Counted from the stretch's first letter, positions 1 to 9,628 are shown. The stretch is DNA of 64,000 nt from Qipengyuania citrea (GCF_024171405.1 NZ_JALJZT010000002.1:2822392-2886391), one strand, 5' to 3'. The notes: a model not told the origin generated them from the letters alone. Made by a program: numbers and translations.

Positions 1-128
1 GACAGCGCTTCCTCGATTGCGTCTTTTAGTCCGGCGCGGACGGCCTGGCCCAGCGCGTTGACCGGCGGATTGTCGGAAATGACGACCAGGACATTGTCAT
101 GGCGTTCGGTGCGGATGGGGGAGGTCAT
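1..128 (-). CDS. Crotonase-fold enoyl-CoA hydratase (possibly bifunctional with 3-hydroxyacyl-CoA dehydrogenase), N-terminal fragment
   Basis: Only the first 42 codons lie in the window; the gene runs off the left edge. The start is ATG at 128, with a GAGGAG ribosome site just upstream in the tail of the preceding gene. The visible protein has a short N-terminal strand, then [12 protein letters not shown], a hallmark of the first beta strand of crotonases and very common in FadJ/FadB-like 3-hydroxyacyl-CoA dehydrogenases. The family hydrates enoyl-CoA in beta-oxidation. It starts 10 bp after the serine hydrolase stop, so the two are probably cotranscribed. Whether a dehydrogenase domain follows cannot be seen. 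Confidence 0.75.
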   Translation of the reverse strand, partial: MTSPIRTERHDNVLVVISDNPPVNALGQAVRAGLKDAIEEAL

Positions 129-138
129 GGGGTTCTCC

Positions 139-1374
139 TCAGGCGTGGGTTTGGGTGAGGGCGGAATAGATCAGCGTCTTGAGCTGCCGCCGGATGGGAT
201 AGGTCGACGAGGGGTAAACCTGCGTCATGAAAACCATGGTGATACGTTCCACCGGATCGACGAAGAAGGCGGTCGAATGCGCGCCGCCCCAGTAGAATTC
301 GCCGAGGCTGGAGGGCATCAGCGTCTTTGCCGGATCGATCACCATCGCAAAGCCAAGGCCGAACCCGGTGCCGGCATTGTTGGCTTCGGAAAACAGGCTG
401 CTCGACATTTCGGTAAGGTCGGCATTGCCCGGCAAATGGTTGGTCCGCATCAGCCGCAATGTCTTGGGGCTGATGATACGCGCGCCGCCCAGTTCGCCGC
501 CATTGAGCAGCATGGTCGCGAAACGGTGGTAATCGGCAATGGTGCTGATCAGCCCGCCGCCGCCGCTGTCGAACGTGCCCGCTCGGTTGAGCTTGCTGGT
601 TGCGCCTGCATTGATCATCTTGGGCGCCTGCCCGGGGCGATAGGCATAGGCATCGACCAGTCGCTCGCTCTGCCCCTCGGCAACACCGAAATGCGTATCG
701 ACCATGCCCAGCGGGGCGAAGATGTGCTTGGCGAAATAGTCGCCCAGCCGCATCCCGCTGATCCGTTCGACCGCTATGCCGAGGACATCGGTCGACACCG
801 AATAATTCCACCCTTCGCCGGGGGCGAATTCGAGCGGGAGCTTGGCCAGTTTCGCAATGAAGCCGTCGCTGTCGAGATGGTCGCGGGCGAAGTCGAAATT
901 ATGCTCGCGGTAGACCGCATCGATATTGTTGCGGTTCTGCAATCCGTAGGTGAAGCCCGACATATGCGTCAGCAGATCGACGAAGCGCATCGCATGCGTC
1001 GGCGTGCCGGGCGCAAAGGGGATCGACCCGCCGCCGCCGGCATAGACCGCGAGGTCGGCGAATTCGGGAAACACCTTGGTGACCGGTTCCTCGAGCGCGA
1101 CGAGGCCCTGTTCGACCAGCTGCATGAAGGCGATGGAAGTGACCGGCTTGGTCATGCTGGCGATGCGGAACAGCGCATCGTCGCGCAGTTCGCGCTGGTC
1201 GTCGCCCATCACGCCAAGCCTGGTGTAATGCACCGGCTGCCCGTCGCGCGCGACCAGCAGCTGCGCATTGGGCAAGCGGCCATTGTCGATATAGGTCTTG
1301 GTCAGGAAGGGCGCGATTCGGCCCAGCCTGTCGGCGTCGAAACCCAGCGCCCCGGCATCTGCCAGATCGAACAT
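139..1374 (-). CDS. Class C beta-lactamase-fold serine hydrolase (EstB-like esterase)
   Basis: A 411-residue protein of the beta-lactamase/DD-peptidase superfamily. The nucleophile motif SMTK is at residues 73-76, the tyrosine motif YSV at about 191 and the third motif WGGAHST near His366. The substitution pattern (YSV, HST) is that of EstB-like esterases rather than true AmpC enzymes, so ester hydrolysis is more likely than antibiotic resistance. No clear signal peptide is present, so it is probably cytoplasmic. The start at 1374 was chosen because GGAGAGGAG precedes it; an in-frame extension to 1431 has no such site. It lies directly upstream of the crotonase gene and is divergent from the acyl-CoA synthetase, so a role in ester or acyl-CoA catabolism is inferred. 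Confidence 0.85.
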   Translation of the reverse strand: MFDLADAGALGFDADRLGRIAPFLTKTYIDNGRLPNAQLLVARDGQPVHYTRLGVMGDDQRELRDDALFRIASMTKPVTSIAFMQLVEQGLVALEEPVTKVFPEFADLAVYAGGGGSIPFAPGTPTHAMRFVDLLTHMSGFTYGLQNRNNIDAVYREHNFDFARDHLDSDGFIAKLAKLPLEFAPGEGWNYSVSTDVLGIAVERISGMRLGDYFAKHIFAPLGMVDTHFGVAEGQSERLVDAYAYRPGQAPKMINAGATSKLNRAGTFDSGGGGLISTIADYHRFATMLLNGGELGGARIISPKTLRLMRTNHLPGNADLTEMSSSLFSEANNAGTGFGLGFAMVIDPAKTLMPSSLGEFYWGGAHSTAFFVDPVERITMVFMTQVYPSSTYPIRRQLKTLIYSALTQTHA

Positions 1375-1553
1375 CCTGCTCTCCTCTCCGCGCATACCTA
1401 TGCTTCGGTTTTGCACGAATAGCGAATTCATCTGTTCTTGCCACCCTCATACCTTAACTTCGAAGGCGGCTTGCGTGGCAGGGGTAAGCGGGGTTAGACC
1501 GATGCGAGAGAGAAAAGAGTCGCCCGTGGAGGCGAGAAACGAGGGGGAGTGCA

Positions 1554-3290
1554 ATGAGCGATCTCGCGCGCGCGATCGGGTTCGTGCCGTCGGCCGACTG
1601 GCCGGCAAGGACCAGGGCCGAATGCCACGACTACCTCACCGCTCCGGGTGCCCGGTTCGAAATGGATACGGTCGACATCCGCGGAGTCCCCACAAGGGTA
1701 TGGAAGAACGCGCCGGCCAACCTGCGGCAGGTCGCGATGGTGGGCCGCGCGCATGGCGAGCGCCTGTTCGCGATCTACGAGGACGAGCGGGTCACCTATG
1801 ACGCGTGGTTCCGCGCGGTTGCGCAGCTGGCGGGCGAATTGCGCGCCCGCGGCGTGGAGAAGGGCGACCGTGTCGCGCTGGCGATGCGCAATTTGCCCGA
1901 ATGGCCGGTGGCCTTCTTCGCCGCGACGACGATCGGGGCGATCTGCGTGCCGCTCAATGCCTGGTGGACCGGACCCGAGCTTGCCTTCGGCCTCGCCAAT
2001 TCGGGCGCCAAGCTGCTGGTGTGCGATGCCGAGCGCTGGGACCGGATTGCGCCGCACCGGGCCGAATTGCCCGATCTGGCAACGGTACTGGTGTCACGTA
2101 GCGATGCCGCGCCCGATGGGGCGGAGCGGCTCGAGGATGTCCTCGGCACGCCGCATGACTACGCCTCGCTGCCGCAGGCCGAACTGCCCGAGGTCGAAAT
2201 CGAGCCCGAGGACGAGGCGACGATCTTCTACACGAGCGGGACCACCGGCCAGCCCAAGGGCGCATTGGGTACGCATCGCAATCTGTGCACCAATATTCTG
2301 TCGAGTGGCTACAATGGCGCGATGGCCGCCTTGCGGCGCGGTGAGGAACTGCCCGCCCCGGTGCAGAAGGTCGGCCTGACCGTCATCCCGCTGTTCCACG
2401 TCACTGCCTGTTCGGCGGGGCTGATGGGCTATGTCGCGGCGGGTCACACGATGGTGTTCATGCACAAATGGGACCCGGTGAAGGCGTTCCAGCTGATCGA
2501 GCGCGAGCAAGTCAATCTGACGGGCGGCGTGCCGACCATAGCCTGGCAATTGCTCGAACATCCCGAGCGCGCGAATTACGATCTCTCCAGCCTCGAGGCG
2601 ATTGCCTATGGCGGGGCGCCCGCCGCGCCCGAACTGGTGCGCAAGATCCACGAAGTCTTCGGTGCGCTGCCCGGCAATGGCTGGGGCATGACCGAGACCA
2701 TGGCGACGGTCACCGGCCATTCCTCCGAGGATTATCTCAACCGGCCCGACAGCTGCGGCCCCCCGGTGGGGGTGGCCGACCTCAAGATCGTGGGCGACGA
2801 CGGCGAGACCGAGCTGCCGGTGGGCGAGGTTGGCGAACTGTGGGCGCGCGGGCCGATGGTGGTGAAGGGCTATTGGAACCGCCCCGAGGCGACCGCGGAA
2901 ACCTTCGTCGACGGCTGGGTCCGCACGGGCGACCTCGCCAAGCTCGACGAGGAAGGCTGGTGCTATATCGTCGACCGCGCCAAGGACATGATCATCCGCG
3001 GCGGCGAGAACATCTATTCGTCGGAAATCGAGAACGTGCTCTACGACCACCCGGCGGTGACCGACGCGGCGCTGATCGGACTGGCGCATCCCACTCTGGG
3101 CGAAGAACCGGCAGCCGTCGTCCACCTCGCCCCCGGAATGTCCGCCACCGAAGACGAATTGCGCGAATGGGTCGCGGCGCGGCTGGCCAAGTTCAAGGTG
3201 CCCGTGCGCGTGGTGTTCGTCGAGGACACGCTGCCGCGCAACGCCAATGGCAAGATCCTCAAGAAGGATCTCGGGGCGTTCTTCGCATGA
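1554..3290 (+). CDS. AMP-forming acyl-CoA synthetase (class I adenylate-forming enzyme)
   Basis: A 578-residue ANL-superfamily ligase that activates a carboxylic acid to its acyl-AMP and then to the acyl-CoA. Visible motifs are the P-loop-like TSGTTGQPKG (about 227-236), the A5-type GWGMTET, the hinge region GWVRTGDLAKLDEEGW followed by DRAKDMIIRGGENIY, and the catalytic lysine in NANGKILKKD (about Lys567). Length is normal for medium/long-chain or aromatic acyl-CoA synthetases. The start at 1554 follows GAGGGGGAGTGCA, a strong ribosome site. The stop overlaps the start of the TetR-type regulator by ATGA, so the two are translationally coupled and the regulator probably responds to a related acyl-CoA. 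The substrate cannot be read from sequence. Confidence 0.92.
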   Translation: MSDLARAIGFVPSADWPARTRAECHDYLTAPGARFEMDTVDIRGVPTRVWKNAPANLRQVAMVGRAHGERLFAIYEDERVTYDAWFRAVAQLAGELRARGVEKGDRVALAMRNLPEWPVAFFAATTIGAICVPLNAWWTGPELAFGLANSGAKLLVCDAERWDRIAPHRAELPDLATVLVSRSDAAPDGAERLEDVLGTPHDYASLPQAELPEVEIEPEDEATIFYTSGTTGQPKGALGTHRNLCTNILSSGYNGAMAALRRGEELPAPVQKVGLTVIPLFHVTACSAGLMGYVAAGHTMVFMHKWDPVKAFQLIEREQVNLTGGVPTIAWQLLEHPERANYDLSSLEAIAYGGAPAAPELVRKIHEVFGALPGNGWGMTETMATVTGHSSEDYLNRPDSCGPPVGVADLKIVGDDGETELPVGEVGELWARGPMVVKGYWNRPEATAETFVDGWVRTGDLAKLDEEGWCYIVDRAKDMIIRGGENIYSSEIENVLYDHPAVTDAALIGLAHPTLGEEPAAVVHLAPGMSATEDELREWVAARLAKFKVPVRVVFVEDTLPRNANGKILKKDLGAFFA

Positions 3291-4513
3291 GCCGCCCGGC
3301 AGCGACCCGCAAGTTCGGCGAAAAGCGCGAGGCGATTGTCCATGCCGCCGCAGTGCTGATCAACGAGGTGGGGGTGCAGGCGACCACGCTGGCCGAAGTC
3401 GCGCGTGCGATCGGCCTCAACGCTACCAGCGTGACCTATTATTTCCCGCGCAAGGAACAGTTGGTCGTGGCGGTTTACGACCAGACGCTGTCGCTGATGG
3501 AGGAGATGGCGAGCGAGGCGCTGGCGCAGCCCGATCCGGCGGCGCGATTGCGGCATCTGATCGGCGCGCATGTCGCGCTGCGGAAGCGGATCCGCGCGGG
3601 CGAACGCGGGCTGACGGTCGCGCTGTCCGAAATCCGCACACTCGATCCCGAAGTGCAGGATCCGCTGATGGCGCATTACCTGCGCGTGGTCGATCTGGTG
3701 CGCCGTTTCTTCGGCGAATGGCAGGATAGCGACGAGCGTGCGGTATTTTCGGCGCGCGCGCATATCCTGCTCGAGGCGGTGATGTGGTGGCCGGTGTGGT
3801 CGCTGCGCTATTCGGTGCTCGACTTCCCGCGCATCGAGGAACGCCTGTTCGATGTGCTCGCCAACGGCTTGCCGGCCCGGCAGGGGACCTTCGCGCCGCA
3901 GCCGCTGGCGGGCAACTGGCGTACCCCCGAAAGTGACGAGACCAACCAGAACGAGGCGTTCCTGCGCGCCGCGACAGTGACCATCAACGAGCGCGGCTAT
4001 CGCGGTGCCTCGGTCAATCGCATCGCCGAAAGCCTCAATGTCACCAAGGGCAGTTTCTACCACCACCACGAAGCCAAGGACGACCTCGTGCTCGCCTGCT
4101 TCCAGCAGAGCTACGACCGCATGTCGTCGGTGCAGATGGCGGGGCAGGCGATCGAAGCCGATTACTGGACCCGCCTGACCAGCGTGCTGGCCGAGCTGGT
4201 CGATGTTCAGTTCTTCGACCGCACCCCGCTATTGCGCACCACCGCGCTGCAGGCGCTCGATGCCGGGCAAAAGGTCGATGTGGTCACGCGCTCGAACCGG
4301 CTGGCGCGGCGGTTTGCGGGGATGTTGATCGACGGTATTGCCGATGGTTCGGTGCGCGCGATCGATCCGCTGATTGCGGGGCAGGTGATGATGTCGACGG
4401 TCAATTCGGCCTATGAAGCGCGGCACTGGGCGGCACGGTTCGAGCGGCCCGAACAGGCGATCGCGACCTATCTGTCGGTCATGTCCGCGGGAATGCTGGC
4501 GCCGTCACGCTAG
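3287..4513 (+). CDS. Tandem double-TetR transcriptional regulator
   Basis: A 408-residue protein with two complete TetR-type units in one chain. The first N-terminal helix-turn-helix spans about residues 8-58 (AEVARAIGLNATSVTYYFP) and the second about 226-272 (IAESLNVTKGSFYHHHEAK); each is followed by its own helical ligand-binding region. Ordinary TetR proteins are about 200 residues and dimerise, so this chain may act as a built-in pseudo-dimer. It overlaps the acyl-CoA synthetase stop by 4 bp and ends tail-to-tail with the MFS gene, overlapping it by 9 bp. Control of the surrounding acyl-CoA genes is inferred from position only. Confidence 0.88.
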   Translation: MSRPAATRKFGEKREAIVHAAAVLINEVGVQATTLAEVARAIGLNATSVTYYFPRKEQLVVAVYDQTLSLMEEMASEALAQPDPAARLRHLIGAHVALRKRIRAGERGLTVALSEIRTLDPEVQDPLMAHYLRVVDLVRRFFGEWQDSDERAVFSARAHILLEAVMWWPVWSLRYSVLDFPRIEERLFDVLANGLPARQGTFAPQPLAGNWRTPESDETNQNEAFLRAATVTINERGYRGASVNRIAESLNVTKGSFYHHHEAKDDLVLACFQQSYDRMSSVQMAGQAIEADYWTRLTSVLAELVDVQFFDRTPLLRTTALQALDAGQKVDVVTRSNRLARRFAGMLIDGIADGSVRAIDPLIAGQVMMSTVNSAYEARHWAARFERPEQAIATYLSVMSAGMLAPSR

Positions 4514-5806
4514 GCTGCGCGGTTCGCGCACGCGCCAGATCATCAGCGCGAGGCTGGCGATCAGCGAGGCAAAGGCCGCGACGATCAAGGGCGCATAGCC
4601 CAGCGCCGCGATGCTCAGCCCGACGAGCACCGGCCCGATCGAGGACACGCCGCCCTCGACCGTGGTGGTCAGCGCCAGCCGCATCGGAATATCCTCATGC
4701 TCGCCGAATTCGAGCACCAGCGTCACCGCGGCCATCATCCAGCCGGAAAAGCCGAACCCCAGCGCGGCGAAGCTGGCGTAGAGCAGCCAGCCATCACCGA
4801 ACACCATCAGCGCCATGCCCGCGATGCTGCAGGTCAGCGCGCCGAGATAGACCGCGCGGAAGCCGACCCGGTCACCCAACGCGCCCCAGACCAGATTGGA
4901 TAGGGTATCGGCGGCAAGGAAGGCGAGGCTGAGCGAACCGATCAGCGCCCCGTCGAGCCCCAGCCGGTCGCCCACATACAGCGTCCAGAACGGCAGCCCG
5001 ACCCGGGCGATCGCCGCTAGCCCGTGCGCGACGAGGAAGGCGCGGAAATCGCGGTGCTGGAGCAGTTCGCCGAACTGCCCGATCCGTTCGCGCCATGGCA
5101 ATACCGGGCGTAGCCGCGGCGCATCGGGTTCGCGAATGCCCAGCCGCAGCACGACGAGTCCGATCGAGGTCAGGATGAAGGCCAGCAGGAAGGTCGTGGC
5201 ATAGCCATTGCCGAGCCATTCCTGTTCGATGAAATAATGCCCCGCGACCCATGCGAGCCCGGCGGCGATCAGCCCGCCGGCCATGTTGCGGATTCCCTGC
5301 AACCGCCCGCGCCGGTCGAGCGGGATGAGCTTGGCCATCAGCATCTGGAACGCCACCCGCTGCGCACCGCTGAAGAAGCCCAGCAGGAGGAACGCGGCGA
5401 GCGTGACGACCAGCAGCGCCGTGCCTTCGAGCATCCATGCGGCGAGGGCGAGCACCAGCACCATCACGCGCATCATCGAACCGACGGTGATCGCATAGGG
5501 CAGGATGCGCTTGCGGCTCTCGACCTTGGCGCCCGACAGGATCGGCGAGACCGTACCGCCCAATTGCAGCAGCGCGGTGCCGAGGCCGACCGCTGCGGCG
5601 CTGCCGGTCAGCAAATAGAGATAGGCGGGGATGATCGTGGGCGCATAGATCAGGCGGAAGCCGGTCATCCCGAAGACGCCATGCGTCAGATTGGTCGCGT
5701 AATTGCGCCGGAGGTTGTCCTCCATGAAAGCACGATGGCGCCCCCAGACATCCGTGTCCGGGAGCGCCTCCGTTGTTTCGCCTGAAGGGGCGAAGGTCTT
5801 GCTCAA
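4505..5806 (-). CDS. MFS transporter
   Basis: A 433-residue polytopic inner-membrane protein with about 12 hydrophobic segments. A conserved charged loop (RRGRLQGIRNMAGG) follows the fourth or fifth helix, and a second-half signature GALGDRVGFRAVYLG resembles the MFS loop 8-9 motif. The N-terminus (about 40 residues) is soluble. The start overlaps the stop of the upstream acyl-CoA dehydrogenase by 4 bp, making it the last gene of a minus-strand operon that runs from 9628 to 4505. Uptake or efflux of the compound degraded by this cluster is inferred; the substrate is unknown. Confidence 0.85.
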   Translation of the reverse strand: MSKTFAPSGETTEALPDTDVWGRHRAFMEDNLRRNYATNLTHGVFGMTGFRLIYAPTIIPAYLYLLTGSAAAVGLGTALLQLGGTVSPILSGAKVESRKRILPYAITVGSMMRVMVLVLALAAWMLEGTALLVVTLAAFLLLGFFSGAQRVAFQMLMAKLIPLDRRGRLQGIRNMAGGLIAAGLAWVAGHYFIEQEWLGNGYATTFLLAFILTSIGLVVLRLGIREPDAPRLRPVLPWRERIGQFGELLQHRDFRAFLVAHGLAAIARVGLPFWTLYVGDRLGLDGALIGSLSLAFLAADTLSNLVWGALGDRVGFRAVYLGALTCSIAGMALMVFGDGWLLYASFAALGFGFSGWMMAAVTLVLEFGEHEDIPMRLALTTTVEGGVSSIGPVLVGLSIAALGYAPLIVAAFASLIASLALMIWRVREPRSLA

Positions 5807-6873
5807 TAGCTACCCAGCTTGGCGAACCGGTCCTTGAGGTAGCTCGTCGAACCCCAGCTTGCCTCGAGCACGCGCGCGCGTTTGACGTAGAAGCCGATGT
5901 CGTATTCATCGGTCATGCCGATGCCGCCATGCAGCTGGATGCCCTGATTGCTGATCACGTGCAGCACGCGATTGGCCTCGGCCTTGGCGACCGTGGCCGC
6001 GCGGGCCACGCCAAAGCCGCCATCGACCGCCTGCAGGCCCGCTTCCACCGCCGAGCGCATCTGCGCGAGGTCGGCGAACAGATCGGCCATGCGGTGCTGG
6101 AGCGACTGGAAGGTGGCGAGCACCTGGTTGAACTGCACGCGCTGCTTCAGATAATCGAGCGTGGTGTCGAACACCTGCTGCGCCATACCCAGCATTTCGG
6201 CAGCCGCCAGCACGCGCGCCCGGTCGAGCACATCGTCGAGCAGCGTGTCGCCGCCGCCTTCGAGCTTGTCCGCTGCGGCGCCGTCGAACGCCACATCGGC
6301 ATGGCTGCGCTGGTCGGTCAGCTTGCGCGTGGTCAGCGAAACGCCGTCACCCTTTTGGACCAGGTAGAGCCCGTCCTTGGCCGCGACCACGAACAGGTCG
6401 GCGCCATGCGCTTCGTGGACGAAGGCCTTCTTGCCCGACAGCTTGCCGCCCGACACGCTGGCTTCGATCGCGGAGGGATCGTGATGCGCGCCTTCATCGA
6501 CCGCGAGCGTCGCCACGGTTTCGCCGCTGGCGAGCTTGGGCAGCCATTTGGCCTTCTGTTCGTCGCTGCCGCCAAGGATGATCGCGCTCGCGGCAATCGT
6601 CGTTGCGACCAGCGGGCTTGCGGTCAGCGTCTTGCCCAGTTCCTCGACCACGAGCCCGGCCGACATGAAGCCGAAATCGGAGCCGCCTTGCGCTTCGGGG
6701 ATGATCACCCCGGCCCAGCCCATTTCCGCCATCGTGGCATAGGCATCGGTATTGTAGGCCTGCGGTTCGCCGGCCGCACGGACCTTGCGAAATTCGGCCA
6801 CGGGGCTTTCATTGGTCGCCCAGTCGCGCGCCATGTCGCGCAGCATTTCCTGTTCTTCGTTGAGAACTGCCAT
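5803..6873 (-). CDS. Acyl-CoA dehydrogenase family protein, smaller partner of a tandem pair
   Basis: A 356-residue flavoprotein-type acyl-CoA dehydrogenase with the N-terminal helical domain (GWAGVIIPEAQGG), the C-terminal helical region with QFNQVLATFQSLQHRMADL, and the FAD-contact segment QLHGGIGMTDEYDIGFYVKR. Where MCAD has its catalytic glutamate (YEGT), this protein reads SWGST, so the usual base is missing here. It sits 18 bp downstream of a second acyl-CoA dehydrogenase. Such tandem pairs are known to form heteromeric enzymes in steroid and side-chain degradation (for example the mycobacterial ChsE1-ChsE2 type), and the same arrangement is inferred here. A good AGAGGGGAG site precedes the ATG. 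Confidence 0.88.
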   Translation of the reverse strand: MAVLNEEQEMLRDMARDWATNESPVAEFRKVRAAGEPQAYNTDAYATMAEMGWAGVIIPEAQGGSDFGFMSAGLVVEELGKTLTASPLVATTIAASAIILGGSDEQKAKWLPKLASGETVATLAVDEGAHHDPSAIEASVSGGKLSGKKAFVHEAHGADLFVVAAKDGLYLVQKGDGVSLTTRKLTDQRSHADVAFDGAAADKLEGGGDTLLDDVLDRARVLAAAEMLGMAQQVFDTTLDYLKQRVQFNQVLATFQSLQHRMADLFADLAQMRSAVEAGLQAVDGGFGVARAATVAKAEANRVLHVISNQGIQLHGGIGMTDEYDIGFYVKRARVLEASWGSTSYLKDRFAKLGSY

Positions 6874-6891
6874 TGTCTGTGCTCCCCTCTC

Positions 6892-8103
6892 TTACTGGTG
6901 ATCGAGCATGCCGAGCACACGCTTGGCGATGATGTTGTTCTGGATTTCGGTCGAGCCGCCGTAGATCGTGGTGGCCTTGCCGAAGAGCCAGCCGCGCACG
7001 GCTTCGAGTTCACCCTTGGTGAATTCGTCGCCTTCCCAGCCGAGCCCCTGCAGGCCGCGGATCTCGATCAGCAGCTCGCTGCGTTCCTGGCTCAGCTTGG
7101 TGCCGAGCTTCTTGAGTACCGAGCTGATTTCGGACACGCCGCCCTGCGCCTTGCTTTCCTCCACCGCGCGGCGCGCGGTGAGCAGGAAGCTGTTCCAGCG
7201 GATTTCGAAATCGGCGATCCGGTCGCGCAGGACCTTGTCGGCCAGTTCGCCCTGGGCGTCGGTTTCGCCGTATTTCTTGGCGATATCGCCAAGGCTCTGG
7301 CCCATCATGCTGGCGAGGCGTCCGCCGCCCGAAATATTGGTCCGCTCGTGCTGGAGCAGGCGCTTGCCGATGGTCCAGCCCTGGCCTTCCTCGCCGACGA
7401 GGTTTTCCTTCGGCACCTTAACATCGGTGAAGAAGGTCTCGCAGAACGGGCTGGTGCCGCTGATCATGGTGATCGGGCGCACTTCGACGCCGGGGGCATC
7501 CATGTCGATCAGCATGAAGCTGATGCCGCGGTGCTTGTCGCTCTTGTCGGTGCGGACAATGGCGAAGCACTTGTCCGCCCACTGGCCGCCGCTGGTCCAG
7601 GTCTTCTGGCCATTGACGATGTAATGGTCGCCCTTGTCTTCGGCGAAGGTCTGCAGATTGGCGAGGTCGGACCCGGCATTGGGTTCGCTGTAGCCCTGGC
7701 ACCAGCGGATTTCCCCGCGGCAGATCGGCGGGATATGCTCCTGCTTCTGCTTCTCGCTGCCATATTCGAGCAGCGTCGGGCCGAACATCATCACGCCCAT
7801 GCCGCCGATCGGGTTGTAGGCGCCGGCCTTGGCGAATTCCTGGTCGACGATCTTCGCCTGCGCCTTGGTCAGGCCGCCGCCGCCATATTCCTTGGGCCAG
7901 GTCGGGGTGCCCCAGCCGCGTTCGCCCACCGCTTCGCGCCATTTGGTCTGCGCAGGCGTTTCGTCGGTCGGGCCGTCGACCCCGGCCAGCGCATTGGCGC
8001 TGCCCTTGAGCTCGTCGGTGAAATGGGCGGCGAGGAATTGCTGCACTTCGGTGCGAAACGCCTCCTCGTCGGCGTGGACATCGGGTTCTAGCTGGGTTGC
8101 CAT
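6892..8103 (-). CDS. Acyl-CoA dehydrogenase family protein, larger partner of the pair
   Basis: A 403-residue acyl-CoA dehydrogenase. It shows WPKEYGGGG in the N-terminal domain, the middle-domain signature RWCQGYSEPNAGSDLA (substrate/FAD contact), NGQKTWTSGG, and the C-terminal IYGGSTEIQ. The residue matching Glu376 of MCAD is glycine (YGGS), so any catalytic base would lie elsewhere, as in isovaleryl-CoA dehydrogenase types. The ATG at 8103 follows AAAAGGAGAG and was preferred over a 36-codon in-frame extension. It follows the MFS gene by 25 bp and precedes the 356-residue partner by 18 bp, so it is part of one operon. Confidence 0.9.
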   Translation of the reverse strand: MATQLEPDVHADEEAFRTEVQQFLAAHFTDELKGSANALAGVDGPTDETPAQTKWREAVGERGWGTPTWPKEYGGGGLTKAQAKIVDQEFAKAGAYNPIGGMGVMMFGPTLLEYGSEKQKQEHIPPICRGEIRWCQGYSEPNAGSDLANLQTFAEDKGDHYIVNGQKTWTSGGQWADKCFAIVRTDKSDKHRGISFMLIDMDAPGVEVRPITMISGTSPFCETFFTDVKVPKENLVGEEGQGWTIGKRLLQHERTNISGGGRLASMMGQSLGDIAKKYGETDAQGELADKVLRDRIADFEIRWNSFLLTARRAVEESKAQGGVSEISSVLKKLGTKLSQERSELLIEIRGLQGLGWEGDEFTKGELEAVRGWLFGKATTIYGGSTEIQNNIIAKRVLGMLDHQ

Positions 8104-8128
8104 GGGCCTCTCCTTTTCTTGTGTCATC

Positions 8129-9628
8129 CTACCGGGCAGGGCCGCCCAGCGGGGTATTGCTTTGCACCTGGTCGCGCGCTTCGGCTTCGCGGGCGCGCAG
8201 GATTTCGACATTGCGCTCGTGGCGGGCGCGGCTGATCGGATAGAACAGCAGGATCAGCGCGCCGACAATCCACAGGCAAAGGATCGTGGGAATGTAAAGG
8301 ACAAGCAGCCTGTCCACCAGCCCTTCGGCAATCGTTGCGGGGTCAGCGCGTTCGGGAAACTCCGCCGCCGCCAGTAGCCAGCCGGCAAAGAACAGGCCGA
8401 GCGCGGTGGAACATTGCTGCATGAAGCTGGATGCGGCGAAGAACGTGCCCGCGGTATGCTTGCCGGTTTCGATCGCGCTGTCCTCGACCACATCGGCCAG
8501 CATGGCGCTGGTGTTGATCAGGCTGATCGCGATCATCGCCATATAGATCGCCCCGATGGTGAACAGGACGGGCACCAGCAGCGCGTCGCCGGGCACCCAG
8601 AACAGGTCGAAATAGGACAGGTACAGCGGTGACAGGCCGATGGTGATGCCGGTGATGGCGAAGATGATGCTGGAGTTGCGCTTGCCCATCCGCCTCGAGA
8701 ACCAGGGCGCCAGCGGGGCGGCAATGGTCGCTGCCAGAAAGCTGTCGAGCGTCAGCAGCGCCAATTGTCCTGCGTTGAGCTTGAACAGATAGGTCCCCCA
8801 ATAGAGGTTCATCGCGCTGTAGAGGCCGACCGCGGTGTATTTGAGGACGCCGAAACCGAAGATGATCAGGAACGCCCGGTTGCGGAAAGCCGCGAACATT
8901 TCGCGCAAGTGCTGGCTGGCGGGCATCGGCGCGCTGTCTTCGGCCTGCCGCAGATAGGGAACGCGGTTGTGCGTCCCCAGCGTGCTGAGCGTCATCGCGA
9001 GGAAGATCAGCACGGCGCCCAGCAGCGCGAAATTCTCGTAGCTTGCCGGATTGAGCTGACCGCGCGGGAAAGCCTCGCTCTCGACGAATATGAAGGCGAG
9101 CGAAAAGGCGGTGAAGCCATAGGCGCCCGAATAGCCGAACCAGTAACGCAGCGAAAACAGCCGGGTGCGCTCGGCATAATCGGTGCTCAGTTCGGGGGCC
9201 ATGGCGGAGGAATTGATCTCGAACGCGCTGATCGCGGCGCGCGTCCCTGCAGCGAAGGCGAAAATCCACAGGCCCAGTTGCATGTGGCTCATCCCGTCGG
9301 GCGGAAACCAGGCGCAATAGAACAGCAGGACGGTGGGCACGATCGCGGCATACATGAACGGGTGGCGGCGCCCCCACTGCGTCCGCGTGACATCCGCCCA
9401 GCGGCCGAGGAAGGGATCGACGATCGCATCGACCAGCAGTGTGCAGGCGAGCGCGGTGCCGACGATGCCTGCGGGTACGCCGATCACCTGGTTGAAATAG
9501 AGCATCAGATAGCTGGAGAAGGCGGCGCTCTTGACCCCGTTGGCCATCGCCCCCGTGCCATAGGCCAGGCGGGTCGCCGCCGAGAGGCGCGGCACGGCAG
9601 GCGCGGCAACGGGATCGGCGCGGTTCAC
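8129..9628 (-). CDS. MFS transporter of the glycoside-pentoside-hexuronide (MelB-like) type
   Basis: About 499 residues with 12 predicted membrane segments. The features AYGTGAMANG near the N-terminus, DAIVDPFLGRWADVTRTQWGRR after helix 2 and the APELSTDYAERTRLFSLR loop are characteristic of GPH cation symporters and related sterol/steroid-type MFS carriers. The GTG at 9628 is the most natural start given where homology-like sequence begins; an ATG-initiated extension to 9748 is possible but lacks a ribosome site and adds an Arg/Ala-rich tail. It is the first gene of the operon with the two acyl-CoA dehydrogenases and the second MFS protein, so import of the degraded substrate is a reasonable inference. 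Confidence 0.82.
   Translation of the reverse strand: MNRADPVAAPAVPRLSAATRLAYGTGAMANGVKSAAFSSYLMLYFNQVIGVPAGIVGTALACTLLVDAIVDPFLGRWADVTRTQWGRRHPFMYAAIVPTVLLFYCAWFPPDGMSHMQLGLWIFAFAAGTRAAISAFEINSSAMAPELSTDYAERTRLFSLRYWFGYSGAYGFTAFSLAFIFVESEAFPRGQLNPASYENFALLGAVLIFLAMTLSTLGTHNRVPYLRQAEDSAPMPASQHLREMFAAFRNRAFLIIFGFGVLKYTAVGLYSAMNLYWGTYLFKLNAGQLALLTLDSFLAATIAAPLAPWFSRRMGKRNSSIIFAITGITIGLSPLYLSYFDLFWVPGDALLVPVLFTIGAIYMAMIAISLINTSAMLADVVEDSAIETGKHTAGTFFAASSFMQQCSTALGLFFAGWLLAAAEFPERADPATIAEGLVDRLLVLYIPTILCLWIVGALILLFYPISRARHERNVEILRAREAEARDQVQSNTPLGGPAR

Noticed and set aside
139..1374. Antibiotic-resistance beta-lactamase
   Set aside because: The YSV and HST motifs and lack of a clear signal peptide fit an EstB-like esterase better.
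5773..8091. 772-codon plus-strand frame across the two acyl-CoA dehydrogenases
   Set aside because: Antisense shadow of two genes with complete family motifs.
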